This document shows positions 1-8,300 of a stretch of 11,370 nt of DNA, one piece after another (position 1 is the stretch's first letter; each line of letters begins with the position of its first letter). Source of the stretch: Bacteroides sp. OF04-15BH (GTDB lineage: Bacteria; Bacteroidota; Bacteroidia; Bacteroidales; Bacteroidaceae); NCBI RefSeq assembly GCF_003477995.1, contig NZ_QUEM01000049.1:1-11370 (forward strand). The letters run 5' to 3'. The notes below the pieces were generated by a model. That model was not told where the DNA came from, made no database searches, and worked only from the letters and a program-made list of their open reading frames with translations. Made by a program: the position numbers and the translations under genes.

Positions 1-12
1 AGCGATCTTCTG

Positions 13-41
13 TTATAAAGAGGGTATTTTGACACACCCTC
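13..41 (-). terminator. Possible terminator downstream of the DUF3298 lipoprotein gene
   Basis: GAGGGT (20-25) and ACCCTC (36-41) form a 6-bp perfect stem around a 10-nt loop. Read on the minus strand, the stem is followed by a short T-rich stretch (CTTTATAA). It lies about 110 bp beyond the stop codon of the minus-strand lipoprotein gene at 150, so it could end that transcript. The stem is short and the U-tract is weak. The stretch 1-149 otherwise holds nothing I can recognise. This is a low-confidence call from base pairing alone. Confidence 0.35.
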
Positions 42-149
42 ATTTCCATTTACACAAACTATTTTATAGTGCCTGAAGCGATGTCACACAGCCTTTATGC
101 CTTTCTTTTATTTACCACTCACATATGCTTCCCGAATATTAAGAAGCAC

Positions 150-1652
150 CTATTTGATAAACTGTTCCAGTTTAGGCAAGTCTTTTTTATCATGATGATA
201 ACCATACTGCAAACAAGATTCAACCCTGTCAAATGGTATGACGATATGATATTCTCCCGAAGCAAAGCAATCTATCTGATAAGGATGATAAGTCAAAACA
301 ATACCCTCCGGCAAGACAGCCAAATGAGGTAATGGAAAATTATCCAATGTAAATGCCTTATCCGTCGGATATCCCCATCCGGACCATTCGTCACACATGT
401 AATCATGCTCAAGGAGAGCAAGCATATTCTCATCCACACCACTCAGATAAACCATGGGGCTGTGAAAAGAAAACACTGCTCGTGTAAAATCCTTCCAATC
501 ACTTTCTCTCCCCGATTTTTCATCATATTCTTGGTGGATACTCTTCAAAGCTTCATTCCTGAAAAGTCTGAGCTTAGATTTTTTAAGTGCATCTGATGCG
601 GTCAGAATCTTTTTCAGTCTTTTGTCATAGGTAATATAGTACGATCTGGGCAGATCGTGTAAGCCTCCTTCATACAACGAAGAAGCATAATAATACGTCG
701 TATAGTCTTTACAATCAACAACCTTTCTTACACTCACATCGCAATATATCCTGAAAGTATATGATTCTTCTTCCCCACCATAACTTCGGTACAATTGCTC
801 CCAAAGCGTACCATATTGTTCTAAGGTCAACTTCATTTCCTGTAGTGTTGAACTATTTCCTTCAAAAACATCTATTGGACATCCGAACATAGAAAAAGCA
901 TCATCCTTTATTGCAGACGTCATCCATTTCCGAATAGCCTTGTCACTGTTCGTATCTCCCACAGGAATATCCAGACTTACATTTAATCCAAAAAACTCGT
1001 CTTCATTCTCTCTTTTGGATGTAGTACCATAGTGACCGATAAACCTATATATGGAAGGATCGGACACAGGAGCCGTGTTTTTGAAATGATATAACGTTTC
1101 TAGGCTTACGCTCAATTTTCTGACTCCCTTTACCAGAACGACTTCCCCTTCCTTATCAGACCTCTTACAGTAGGAATCATCTCGAAGAGCCACACATCTT
1201 CCGTCTGAGAAATAAATGGAATCCTGTTCCGTAAACACGGCTTTATCTTTACACATTCCCAAATAATACAGATAAGAAGCATTCCAAGGCAAAGTAAATG
1301 TTCCATTATTCCTAACATTATATATGGTTCTATCATCGATAAGAGCAAAATCCTGCGTATTCTCTATGGAAGATATTGATATTCCTTCTTGCAAGACATA
1401 ATAATAACCGTTGCTTTCACGCTTAATAAGAAAACAAGATTCATAATCTTCCGGATAACAATATACAATTAAAAGACTATCACCTATTTTTTCCTGTACC
1501 TTGAAAGTGTCCTCATTTAAAATAATCATATCTTCCTTGCACCAGGTCCCACGAATACCAATTCCTTTTTTCAAGGACCCTTTACAAGAAAGAGTGCCTA
1601 CCAACAGAATACCTAAAGTTATAAAACCAAACACTTTTTTCATCTCTTTCAT
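150..1652 (-). CDS. DUF3298 (RsiV-like) domain lipoprotein
   Basis: A 500-residue predicted lipoprotein. The N-terminus is basic (MKEMKK), then hydrophobic, ending in a lipobox-like VGTLSC with the lipidated Cys at residue 23, so it should be exported and membrane-anchored. Residues about 30-200 match nothing I recognise. The C-terminal half resembles the DUF3298/RsiV fold: a GGLHDLPRSYYITYD stretch, then KKILTASDAL, and near the end a TYHPYQIDCFASGEYHIVIPF segment, which matches the family's typical NPYEIAPYAxG...IPY signature. In Firmicutes this domain occurs in the anti-sigma factor RsiV and in peptidoglycan deacetylases. In Bacteroidota lipoproteins its role is not established and I assign none. 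The start could instead be Met4 (MKKVFGF), since no ribosome site separates the two. The gene is clearly more AT-rich than the transporter genes beside it. It stands alone, divergent from the MATE gene. Confidence 0.85.
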   Translation of the reverse strand: MKEMKKVFGFITLGILLVGTLSCKGSLKKGIGIRGTWCKEDMIILNEDTFKVQEKIGDSLLIVYCYPEDYESCFLIKRESNGYYYVLQEGISISSIENTQDFALIDDRTIYNVRNNGTFTLPWNASYLYYLGMCKDKAVFTEQDSIYFSDGRCVALRDDSYCKRSDKEGEVVLVKGVRKLSVSLETLYHFKNTAPVSDPSIYRFIGHYGTTSKRENEDEFFGLNVSLDIPVGDTNSDKAIRKWMTSAIKDDAFSMFGCPIDVFEGNSSTLQEMKLTLEQYGTLWEQLYRSYGGEEESYTFRIYCDVSVRKVVDCKDYTTYYYASSLYEGGLHDLPRSYYITYDKRLKKILTASDALKKSKLRLFRNEALKSIHQEYDEKSGRESDWKDFTRAVFSFHSPMVYLSGVDENMLALLEHDYMCDEWSGWGYPTDKAFTLDNFPLPHLAVLPEGIVLTYHPYQIDCFASGEYHIVIPFDRVESCLQYGYHHDKKDLPKLEQFIK

Positions 1653-1889
1653 ATTTAAATTATTTCTTGTTTTACCGGTTCGTCAATATTCCGCACCGTT
1701 TCATTCACACCGCAGACAGCATCCCCTTTACTAACGTTTATTGCTTTTATAGAGCAACTTTATACCGAAAAACTATCTACACAATGTAATATTCCATCAA
1801 AATATTTCCTTTTATTCACAAAGCACACGACCTGCAATGCACCGTCTCATTCTTTTGATTACCTTTGCACCATCTTACAAAGCAAACCT
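1653..1889. other. Divergent intergenic region
   Basis: This 237-bp AT-rich spacer lies between the minus-strand lipoprotein gene and the plus-strand MATE gene and must contain both promoters. The rightward -7 box is annotated separately at 1860-1867. For the leftward gene the best I can find is TAGTTTTT on the minus strand, read from ACTATC around 1770-1778, one base away from TAnnTTTG; I consider it weak. No small ORF with a convincing start, no RNA gene and no clear operator palindrome are visible. Confidence 0.5.
1860..1867 (+). promoter_or_regulatory. Bacteroidota -7 promoter box for the MATE-MFS unit
   Basis: TACCTTTG matches the Bacteroidota -7 consensus TAnnTTTG exactly and lies 22 bp before the ATG of the MATE gene. 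I see no good TTTG -33 element at the usual 19-21 bp spacing. Transcription would start only a few bases downstream, giving a very short leader. No strong Shine-Dalgarno is visible (AAAGCAAACCT before ATG), which is common in this phylum. The position and exact match support the call; it has not been tested. Confidence 0.6.
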
Positions 1890-3254
1890 ATGAACAGACT
1901 TTATGAAGAACGTTTAGGTACCGACCGCATGCTGCCGCTCATCTTCCGTATGGCACTGCCAGCGGTCGCGGCTCAGTTCGTCAACCTTTTGTATAGTATT
2001 GTAGACCGTATTTACATCGGCCATATTCCGGAAATAGGTACTGAGGCACTGGCCGGAATCGGAGTAACCAGTTCCATCATCATCCTGATTTCCTCTTTCT
2101 CCGCCATCGTGGGCGGAGGTGGTGCCCCACTCGCTGCCATCGCTTTGGGACAAGGCGACCGCGAGCGTGCCGGAAGGATTCTGGGCAACGGTTTCATGCT
2201 CCTGCTGCTCTTTACTTGTGTCACCTCCATAACAACCTACTTGTTTATGGACCCGATCCTCTCCTTCGCCGGAGCATCGGAACATACCATCGGGTATGCC
2301 CGCGACTATCTGTCCATCTATCTGCTGGGAACACTCTTCGTGGAGCTGTCCGTCGGACTGAACACTTTTATCAACACACAGGGGCGACCGGCCATAGCCA
2401 TGTGGTCCGTCATCATCGGAGCCGTCCTGAATATAGCCCTCGACCCGCTTTTTATCTTTACCTTCGATATGGGAGTGAAAGGAGCAGCCTGGGCCACCAT
2501 CATTTCACAGGCCTGCAGTGCAGCGTGGGTGCTCCGTTTCCTGACCTCACAGAGCGCCTCCCTGCGTCTGGAAAGGCGGTACATGAAGTGGAAACGCGGC
2601 ATCGTGCTTTCTATCCTTGGGTTAGGTGTCTCTCCTTTTATCATGGCCAGCACCGAAAGTCTGGTGGGCTTTGTGCTGAACAGCAGCCTCAAGGAGTTCG
2701 GCGACATCTATATCAGCGCACTGGCCATCATGCAGAGTGCCATGCTCTTTGTCAGTGTACCGCTCACCGGCTTTGCCCAGGGCTTTGTACCGGTGGCGAG
2801 CTATAACTACGGACACGGCAACCGCGAACGCCTGAAAGAATGCTTCCGCATCGTGGTCATCACCATGTTCTCTTTCAATCTGGTGCTGATCCTGTTCATG
2901 CTCTTCTTCCCGCATACCGTGGCAGCGGCCTTTACCAATGATGCCCGCCTCATCGGAACTGTGGAACGGGTACTGCCCATCTTCCTGTCGGGAATGAGCA
3001 TCTTCGGCCTGCAACGCGCCTGCCAGAATATGTTTGTGGCCCTGGGAGCCGCCAAGATTTCAGTATTCATCGCTCTGCTCCGTAAAGTGATTCTGCTGAT
3101 TCCGCTGGCACTGATTCTCCCCCACTTCTGGGGAATGAAAGGCGTGTTTGCAGCGGAATCCATATCCGATGCCACAGCCGCCATCTGCTGCACCCTGATC
3201 TTCGCCTTCCAGTTTCCGCGGATTCTGGCACGCATGAAGACAGCCGACTCATAA
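1890..3254 (+). CDS. MATE family efflux transporter
   Basis: A 454-residue inner-membrane protein with about 12 predicted hydrophobic helices, the normal length for the MATE (multidrug and toxic compound extrusion) family. These are antiporters that export cationic drugs or metabolites using Na+ or H+ gradients. Family hallmarks are visible: an N-terminal PAVAAQFVNLLYSIVDRIYIG segment (about 24-44), a Gly-rich turn followed by ALGQGDRERAGRILGNG (about 85-101), INTQGRPAIAM (161-171), and NIALDPLFIF followed by GVKGAAWATIISQ (about 181-207). The last pair is typical of the MepA/DinF-like branch. The substrate cannot be predicted. The ATG at 1890 follows a good -7 box and gives the standard short cytoplasmic N-terminus. 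The gene is GC-rich compared with its left neighbour. An MFS transporter follows 30 bp downstream on the same strand, probably in one operon. Confidence 0.93.
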   Translation: MNRLYEERLGTDRMLPLIFRMALPAVAAQFVNLLYSIVDRIYIGHIPEIGTEALAGIGVTSSIIILISSFSAIVGGGGAPLAAIALGQGDRERAGRILGNGFMLLLLFTCVTSITTYLFMDPILSFAGASEHTIGYARDYLSIYLLGTLFVELSVGLNTFINTQGRPAIAMWSVIIGAVLNIALDPLFIFTFDMGVKGAAWATIISQACSAAWVLRFLTSQSASLRLERRYMKWKRGIVLSILGLGVSPFIMASTESLVGFVLNSSLKEFGDIYISALAIMQSAMLFVSVPLTGFAQGFVPVASYNYGHGNRERLKECFRIVVITMFSFNLVLILFMLFFPHTVAAAFTNDARLIGTVERVLPIFLSGMSIFGLQRACQNMFVALGAAKISVFIALLRKVILLIPLALILPHFWGMKGVFAAESISDATAAICCTLIFAFQFPRILARMKTADS

Positions 3255-3284
3255 ATCTTATGCTTCACATCAAACAAAAACATA

Positions 3285-4460
3285 ATGAAACATACCTTAC
3301 TGGAAAATCAGGGTATCCCCAAAGGATTACTCTACACTCTGGCAACCATAGCCGGTATCTCTGTGGCCAATCTTTATTATAACCAGCCGTTGCTGGACGT
3401 GATACGCATGGACCTGAAATGCTCGGAAATGGATACCAACCATATTGCCCTGCTCACACAAATCGGCTATGCTCTGGGACTGCTGTTCATCATCCCTCTG
3501 GGCGACCTGTATAGCCGCAAGCGGATCATCCTCACAAACTTCAGTCTGCTGGTGGCCTCGCTGCTCTGCATCGCCTCGGCACAGAGCATCCATATCATCC
3601 ATCTGGCCTCGGTAGTTACCGGTGCCTGCTCCGTGATCCCGCAGATTTTCGTTCCGCTGGCCGCACAGTATTCCGAACCGAAGAACAAGGGCAAGAATGT
3701 AGGAATCATCATCTCCGGTCTGCTCACGGGTATTCTGGCCTCACGGGTCATCAGCGGATACATAGGCGAATGGCTGGGCTGGCGCATGATGTATTACATC
3801 GCTGCTGTCCTGATGGTCGTGTCGGCCATGGTCATTCTGTTGCTCCTTCCCAACACGGAGAGTAATTTCAAGGGAAAATACAGCCAGCTGATGCGTTCGC
3901 TCATCCAGCTGATACGCGACTACCCTGCCCTGCGCATCTATGCCGTGCGCTCAGGACTGGCTTTCGGCTCATTCATGGGTCTGTGGGCCACCCTGGCATT
4001 CAAAATGGCTCAGGCACCTTTCTATGCCGGAAGTGATGAGGTGGGTGCCTTGGGACTCTGTGGTGTGGCCGGTGCTCTGTCGGCTTCGATTGTAGGCCGT
4101 TTTGTGCAGCAGGTAGGCGTGCGGCGCTTCAATTATATCGGCACTCTGCTGCAACTGCTGGCCTGGGCTCTGTTCTACTGGGGTGGCAATGCCTATATCA
4201 ATCTGATTCTGGGTATTCTGATTATTGACATCGGTATGCAGTGCATCCAGCTCAGCAACCAGACCACCATGTTCAACCTCTGTCCGAGTGCCTCGAACCG
4301 CATCAACACCATCTTCATGACCACTTATTTCCTGGGCGGATCACTCGGCACCTTTCTGGCCGGAGCCGCCTGGACCAACTGGGGCTGGAGCGGTGTGGCG
4401 CTGTCGGGCAGTCTGCTGGCCCTGGCTTCTGTGGGAGTGACCCGCTTTAGCAAATACTAA
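3285..4460 (+). CDS. MFS transporter, YnfM/YgaY-like
   Basis: A 391-residue protein with about 12 hydrophobic helices in two halves, the normal size for the major facilitator superfamily. The loop between helices 2 and 3 carries a motif-A-like PLGDLYSRKR (71-80), and the N-terminal ISVANLYYNQPLL (25-37) is characteristic of the YnfM/YgaY/AraJ-like drug-proton antiporter group. It would export a small molecule from the cytoplasm in exchange for protons; the substrate is unknown. The ATG at 3285 lies 30 bp after the MATE stop codon with no terminator or promoter between, so co-transcription is likely. A strong stem-loop follows 25 bp after the stop. Base composition matches the MATE gene. The gene is complete with no disruption. 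Confidence 0.9.
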   Translation: MKHTLLENQGIPKGLLYTLATIAGISVANLYYNQPLLDVIRMDLKCSEMDTNHIALLTQIGYALGLLFIIPLGDLYSRKRIILTNFSLLVASLLCIASAQSIHIIHLASVVTGACSVIPQIFVPLAAQYSEPKNKGKNVGIIISGLLTGILASRVISGYIGEWLGWRMMYYIAAVLMVVSAMVILLLLPNTESNFKGKYSQLMRSLIQLIRDYPALRIYAVRSGLAFGSFMGLWATLAFKMAQAPFYAGSDEVGALGLCGVAGALSASIVGRFVQQVGVRRFNYIGTLLQLLAWALFYWGGNAYINLILGILIIDIGMQCIQLSNQTTMFNLCPSASNRINTIFMTTYFLGGSLGTFLAGAAWTNWGWSGVALSGSLLALASVGVTRFSKY

Positions 4461-4477
4461 ACTCATCCTGTCATACC

Positions 4478-4540
4478 TAAAAAACAAGGAGCTGCATCCA
4501 TAACCTTCCGGTCGCGGACGCAGCTCCTTATCGTATATTT
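4478..4540. terminator. Bidirectional terminator between convergent genes
   Basis: Arms at 4486-4499 (AAGGAGCTGCATCC) and 4516-4529 (GGACGCAGCTCCTT) pair over 14 positions with a single A-C mismatch around a 16-nt loop. The structure sits between the stop codons of the plus-strand MFS gene and the minus-strand DUF3332 gene. Read on the minus strand, the stem is followed by GTTTTTTAG, a classic U-tract. Read on the plus strand, only the looser TATCGTATATTTTC follows. It should therefore terminate the DUF3332 transcript well and probably also the MATE-MFS transcript. Confidence 0.85.
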
Positions 4541-4560
4541 TCAGAAGTAGGGTTAGCTGT

Positions 4561-5109
4561 TTATTCGGCTTTCATTGGAGCCACATTCAGCAATGCCTGC
4601 AATTCCTGCATGCCTTCTTCGTTATTGCTCACTTCTACCGTTTCTCCCTGAGGAGTATATACCGTCAGCGTATTGGCCTTTTCATTCACACGGAACAGCT
4701 TGCGGGTCTCGCCGTTATAGATGCTGCTCCATTCGTTGGTCTGCGCATCAAAAGCCAGCTGCATGCTGTCCTTACGGGTTTCGTTCGTAATGGTATATCC
4801 GTTCTTGTCTGATTTCACGAGATAAACATCTCCATTGCTGCCCACCATGCGCTGGGTGGTGTTTGAAGCAATAAGCTGTGAGCCGGTCCAGAATTCGATG
4901 GTGTTGAAGACAAACCAGTCGGCGGCAAAACAGAAGCCGTAAACCGGGCTCAACAGGATTCCGATAAATCCGTTTACAAATTTATTTCCGGTAGCACCCT
5001 GATTCCAGGAGGCAAATTTGTTCAACAGGCCAAAAGATCCCATACAAGAGGTTGTTCCGGCACAAATTCCCAATGCCAGGCATGGGATCAAAAACAATTT
5101 CTTTTTCAT
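4561..5109 (-). CDS. DUF3332 family lipoprotein
   Basis: A 182-residue predicted lipoprotein. The N-terminus is MKKK plus a hydrophobic stretch ending in GTTSC, with lipidated Cys at about 22, directly followed by MGSFGLLNKFASWN. The segment NKFVNGFIGILLSPVYGFCFAADWFVFNTIEFWTG (about 43-77) is the hallmark of the DUF3332 family and contains one or two hydrophobic helices. The remainder (about 80-182) is polar and probably a small beta-rich periplasmic domain (VYLVKSDKNGYTITNE, LFRVNEKANTLTVYTPQGE). The family's function is unknown and I assign none. The gene stands alone between two strong terminators, with its own promoter-like box about 95 bp upstream, so it is probably monocistronic. The ATG at 5109 is the only sensible start because it begins the signal peptide. 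Confidence 0.88.
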   Translation of the reverse strand: MKKKLFLIPCLALGICAGTTSCMGSFGLLNKFASWNQGATGNKFVNGFIGILLSPVYGFCFAADWFVFNTIEFWTGSQLIASNTTQRMVGSNGDVYLVKSDKNGYTITNETRKDSMQLAFDAQTNEWSSIYNGETRKLFRVNEKANTLTVYTPQGETVEVSNNEEGMQELQALLNVAPMKAE

Positions 5110-5200
5110 AATCTTCGTTTTTAGTTTAGTTTTTATTACGCAAATTTCTTTTCCGGATATCTCCGCTTAAAGAAATGAACTTCAGCAGACATATCGTTCA

Positions 5201-5208
5201 CAAAAATA
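5201..5208 (-). promoter_or_regulatory. Candidate -7 box for the DUF3332 gene
   Basis: On the minus strand this reads TATTTTTG, an exact fit to the Bacteroidota TAnnTTTG -7 consensus. It is about 92 bp upstream of the DUF3332 start codon, implying a leader of roughly 85 nt. The surroundings are very AT-rich, so a chance match is possible. No convincing -33 TTTG at the standard spacing was found. Confidence 0.4.
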
Positions 5209-5275
5209 AAAAGAAATATCTAAAATGCTAACTATTTCTTGCTTTTTTGCTACTTTTTAAATATTGACACGTACA

Positions 5276-5328
5276 AATAAAAAGAAAGTGCCCGGCGGCC
5301 CCTGTCCGGGATAGCCGCGAGCACTTTC
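5276..5328 (-). terminator. Rho-independent terminator of the sulfatase gene
   Basis: Outer arms GAAAGTGC (5284-5291) and GCACTTTC (5321-5328) pair perfectly. Inside, GCGGC (5295-5299) pairs with GCCGC (5314-5318) and CCC (5300-5302) with GGG (5308-5310), giving a long GC-rich hairpin. On the minus strand it is followed by TTTTTATTTG, a good U-tract. It begins about 22 bp after the sulfatase stop codon and closes that transcript. On the plus strand there is no equivalent T-run, so it is one-directional. Confidence 0.88.
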
Positions 5329-5350
5329 CTTATTTCTGAAATAATGCGGT

Positions 5351-8300
5351 TTAGTAAATCACTTTCTGACCGTTCTGAATATAAATACCCTTTGCCGGAC
5401 GTTTTACACGACGACCGATAAGATCGTAAATCTTGGCATCTTTCTTGTCGGCCTCAACCTGATCAATACCGACATGTACGCCCATATCCAGAGCCAGACC
5501 GTTAGGCGCAGTGATTCCGGTTCCGTCTACCCAGGCTGCGTTGCCGGTGAGATAGTCGGCGGTTACCGGCTGATAGTCGGCCTTATCCTCGGTTACGGAC
5601 AACAGGAAGTAAGGCATACCTTCAGTGGCCTTATAAATCAGAGAACCCTGCAGTTCGTTGTTTTCCAATGGAGACACCTCGTCGTCTACAATCGGCAGCG
5701 TATAGGCCTTGGCTTCCTCACCTTTCAGCACCATACCGGTTTCAGCCGGTACCGTACCGTTGATCTCGGTCAGTGTCAGCACTTCACCGTTCACCTTTCC
5801 GCTGTAGGCCTTCAGGCCTTCCGGCATGTCTACGGCAACCGGCAGATAAGCGGATGCGAAATTGCCGTCGGCAGACTTTTTCGTGGTAACGTCAATGTCG
5901 CGGGCATGAATCATGTACCAGGCTGATGCGGTACCCTTGTCCTCACCGTTATAGAACATCAGACGTGCAGAACTGCCTGAATTTGCCAGACCGGAAATAT
6001 GCAGACGCAGAGATTCGTTCGAAGCAACAGCCACCTTGAACTGCAAGTCACCATAGGGAACCAACTTCAGGGCCAAAGCCTCAGATTCATTCTCTGTAGC
6101 CTGAGCATAGGCATTATTGGCCACTCCGGTTTTGGAAATATACTTTCCGGTGTTCAGATTCAGCAGATAGAAAGTTCCTTCTGCTCCAGCCGGTACGGCA
6201 CGCCACAAAGCATTGGCATGAGCATTATTGGCATCCACAGCAGAATAACCGCCGTTCTTGCACAAGTTGTGATCCGGATTGTTCACATCCATCTGCTCCA
6301 GATAACCGCCGGCACCGTTGCAGGCTGTATTTCCGGTAGAGATTTTACGCATGTAGTTACGCAAACGGTAGATTTTTCCGGTTTCCATCTCCAAGGTAGG
6401 AGTCTGGGCATAGGCATCTTCCATGGCTTTCAGATCCTCCAGATCAGGATCTTTCAGTGCTTCTTCGTAAATCGGAGTTACCGTGCTGATGTCATGGGCA
6501 CCCACATAGTCGGCATTCTTCTGATATTTCTTGTAAAGTTCGGTAATCAGACCGCTGATGGAATTTCCCGGAACGGCAGTAAACTTATAGTTGCTGCCCG
6601 CGTCATTCAACGTAATTCCGGAATAAGTATTGATCACCCACTTCATGTTTGCTGCACTTCCGTTTCCGGTACCGCGGTCGTTCAGGATATCGCCGTTCGG
6701 TGCCTTGATGGCATAGCGTCCGATAGAACCGATAGAAATCAACTGGAACTCACCGGCCTCATCGGTGCCATACTGCATGTAAGGAGTCGTCACATCCGAA
6801 CCGATATTACCGCCGTTCCAACCGGAACCGGTTTTTCCGTCCACATAATTCACCTTGCGGCCATCTACCGTGTACATGGTGAAATGGGTTTCATCAGATC
6901 CCGGCATAAAATAGAAATACTGCTGGGTAGCATCGTAGGCATTGGCAAACTGCTCCTGAGTGGCCTGAATGGCCTTATAGCCATTGTGCTCGCCAAGTGT
7001 CCAATAGAAATTGCTGTTACCGCTTTGACTGCCGCGGTTATCGGAAATCCGGTAATAATATTTCACATCCTCGGTACTGTACTTGAAAATACCGGGAGTA
7101 ACAGGCACTGCCTCACCGATTTCTACCGGCGCTGGAGCCTCATCTGGCCAAGGAATCACTTCTCCTGTTTCCTTATAAGACGGACGCTGTGCATCGTAAG
7201 CCTTCAAAGAGTCGGTCAGTTCTTTAGAGAGTTCCTTCAGCAACTCCGGCTCGGTTTTTGCCAGATTGTTCCGCTCACCGATATCTTCCTTGATATTATA
7301 CAAGCGTCTTTCCTGGCTCTCCCAGAAATAAATCATGCGGTAATCGCCCTTCAGGATAGCAGAATAGGCACCATAGCCCTCGGCCTTGTCCTGACTTTCA
7401 CCCCACAGGTTCGGGAAGTGCCAGATGTTGGTACGGGTGCGTTCAATAGACGGGTCGCGCAGAATGTCGGCAAAACTCTTTCCGTCTACCTTCTGAACGG
7501 TCTCATAATCCTCTACTCCGGCCAGATCCAGAATTGTCGGGAAGAAGTCCTCGATCATAATGCGGCTCTGGTTTTCCGTACCCGGCTGAACCTTGTCATT
7601 GCCCGGCCAGTAGAGCATCATCGGCTCGTGCACACCGCCTTCGTAGGCAGAACCCTTACCGCCGCGTGCCGGCCAGTTCTGGTCGTAATTGGCACGTCCC
7701 TGACGCACGGAAACAGCCTGTCCGCCATTGTCAGCCATAAACAGAACCACGGTATTCTTGGCCACATCCGGATGATCTTCCAAATATTTCAGAATATCAC
7801 CCAGACTCTTGTCCATACCTTCTACCAGGGCTGCATGATTGATTTCCTGATTGTTCAGATTTGCCTGAAGCTGCTCATCAAAATAATTGGTATAGTTTCC
7901 CGTATAACGGGTGTCGGCATCATAAGGAGTATGGATGGCATAATGCGACATATACAGATAGAACGGCCTGTTTTCGTTGATAGGCTTTTCTATCGCTTTC
8001 AATGCTTCGAGGGTCAATGCCTCGGTCAGGAAGGTGCCGGTGTTGTAATATTTCTCCAAACCAGACACATGGAAACTGCCCGAACCGTATTCATTCTCGG
8101 CCAGATAACTTCCCGGTCCTCCATTCGCGGCTCCGGCAATGTTTACATCAAAGCCGAAATTGGAAGGATCGGCACCGGTAGTCGTTTCAGAACCGAAATG
8201 AGCCTTTCCGCAATGGATGGTGTAATAACCGGCTTTCTGCAAAATCTCCGGGAATGCTGTAATCGGAGTTCCGTTGGCCAAATCGTGTGCGGTGGCCTTG

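Noticed and set aside
69..596. Two short plus-strand frames near the left edge
   Set aside because: They lie largely opposite the DUF3298 lipoprotein gene, lack a domain, and lack a promoter-like box.
1914..3283. Open frames on both strands inside the MATE gene
   Set aside because: They overlap a recognisable 454-residue transporter. Their predicted proteins are compositionally odd with no domain or start-site support.
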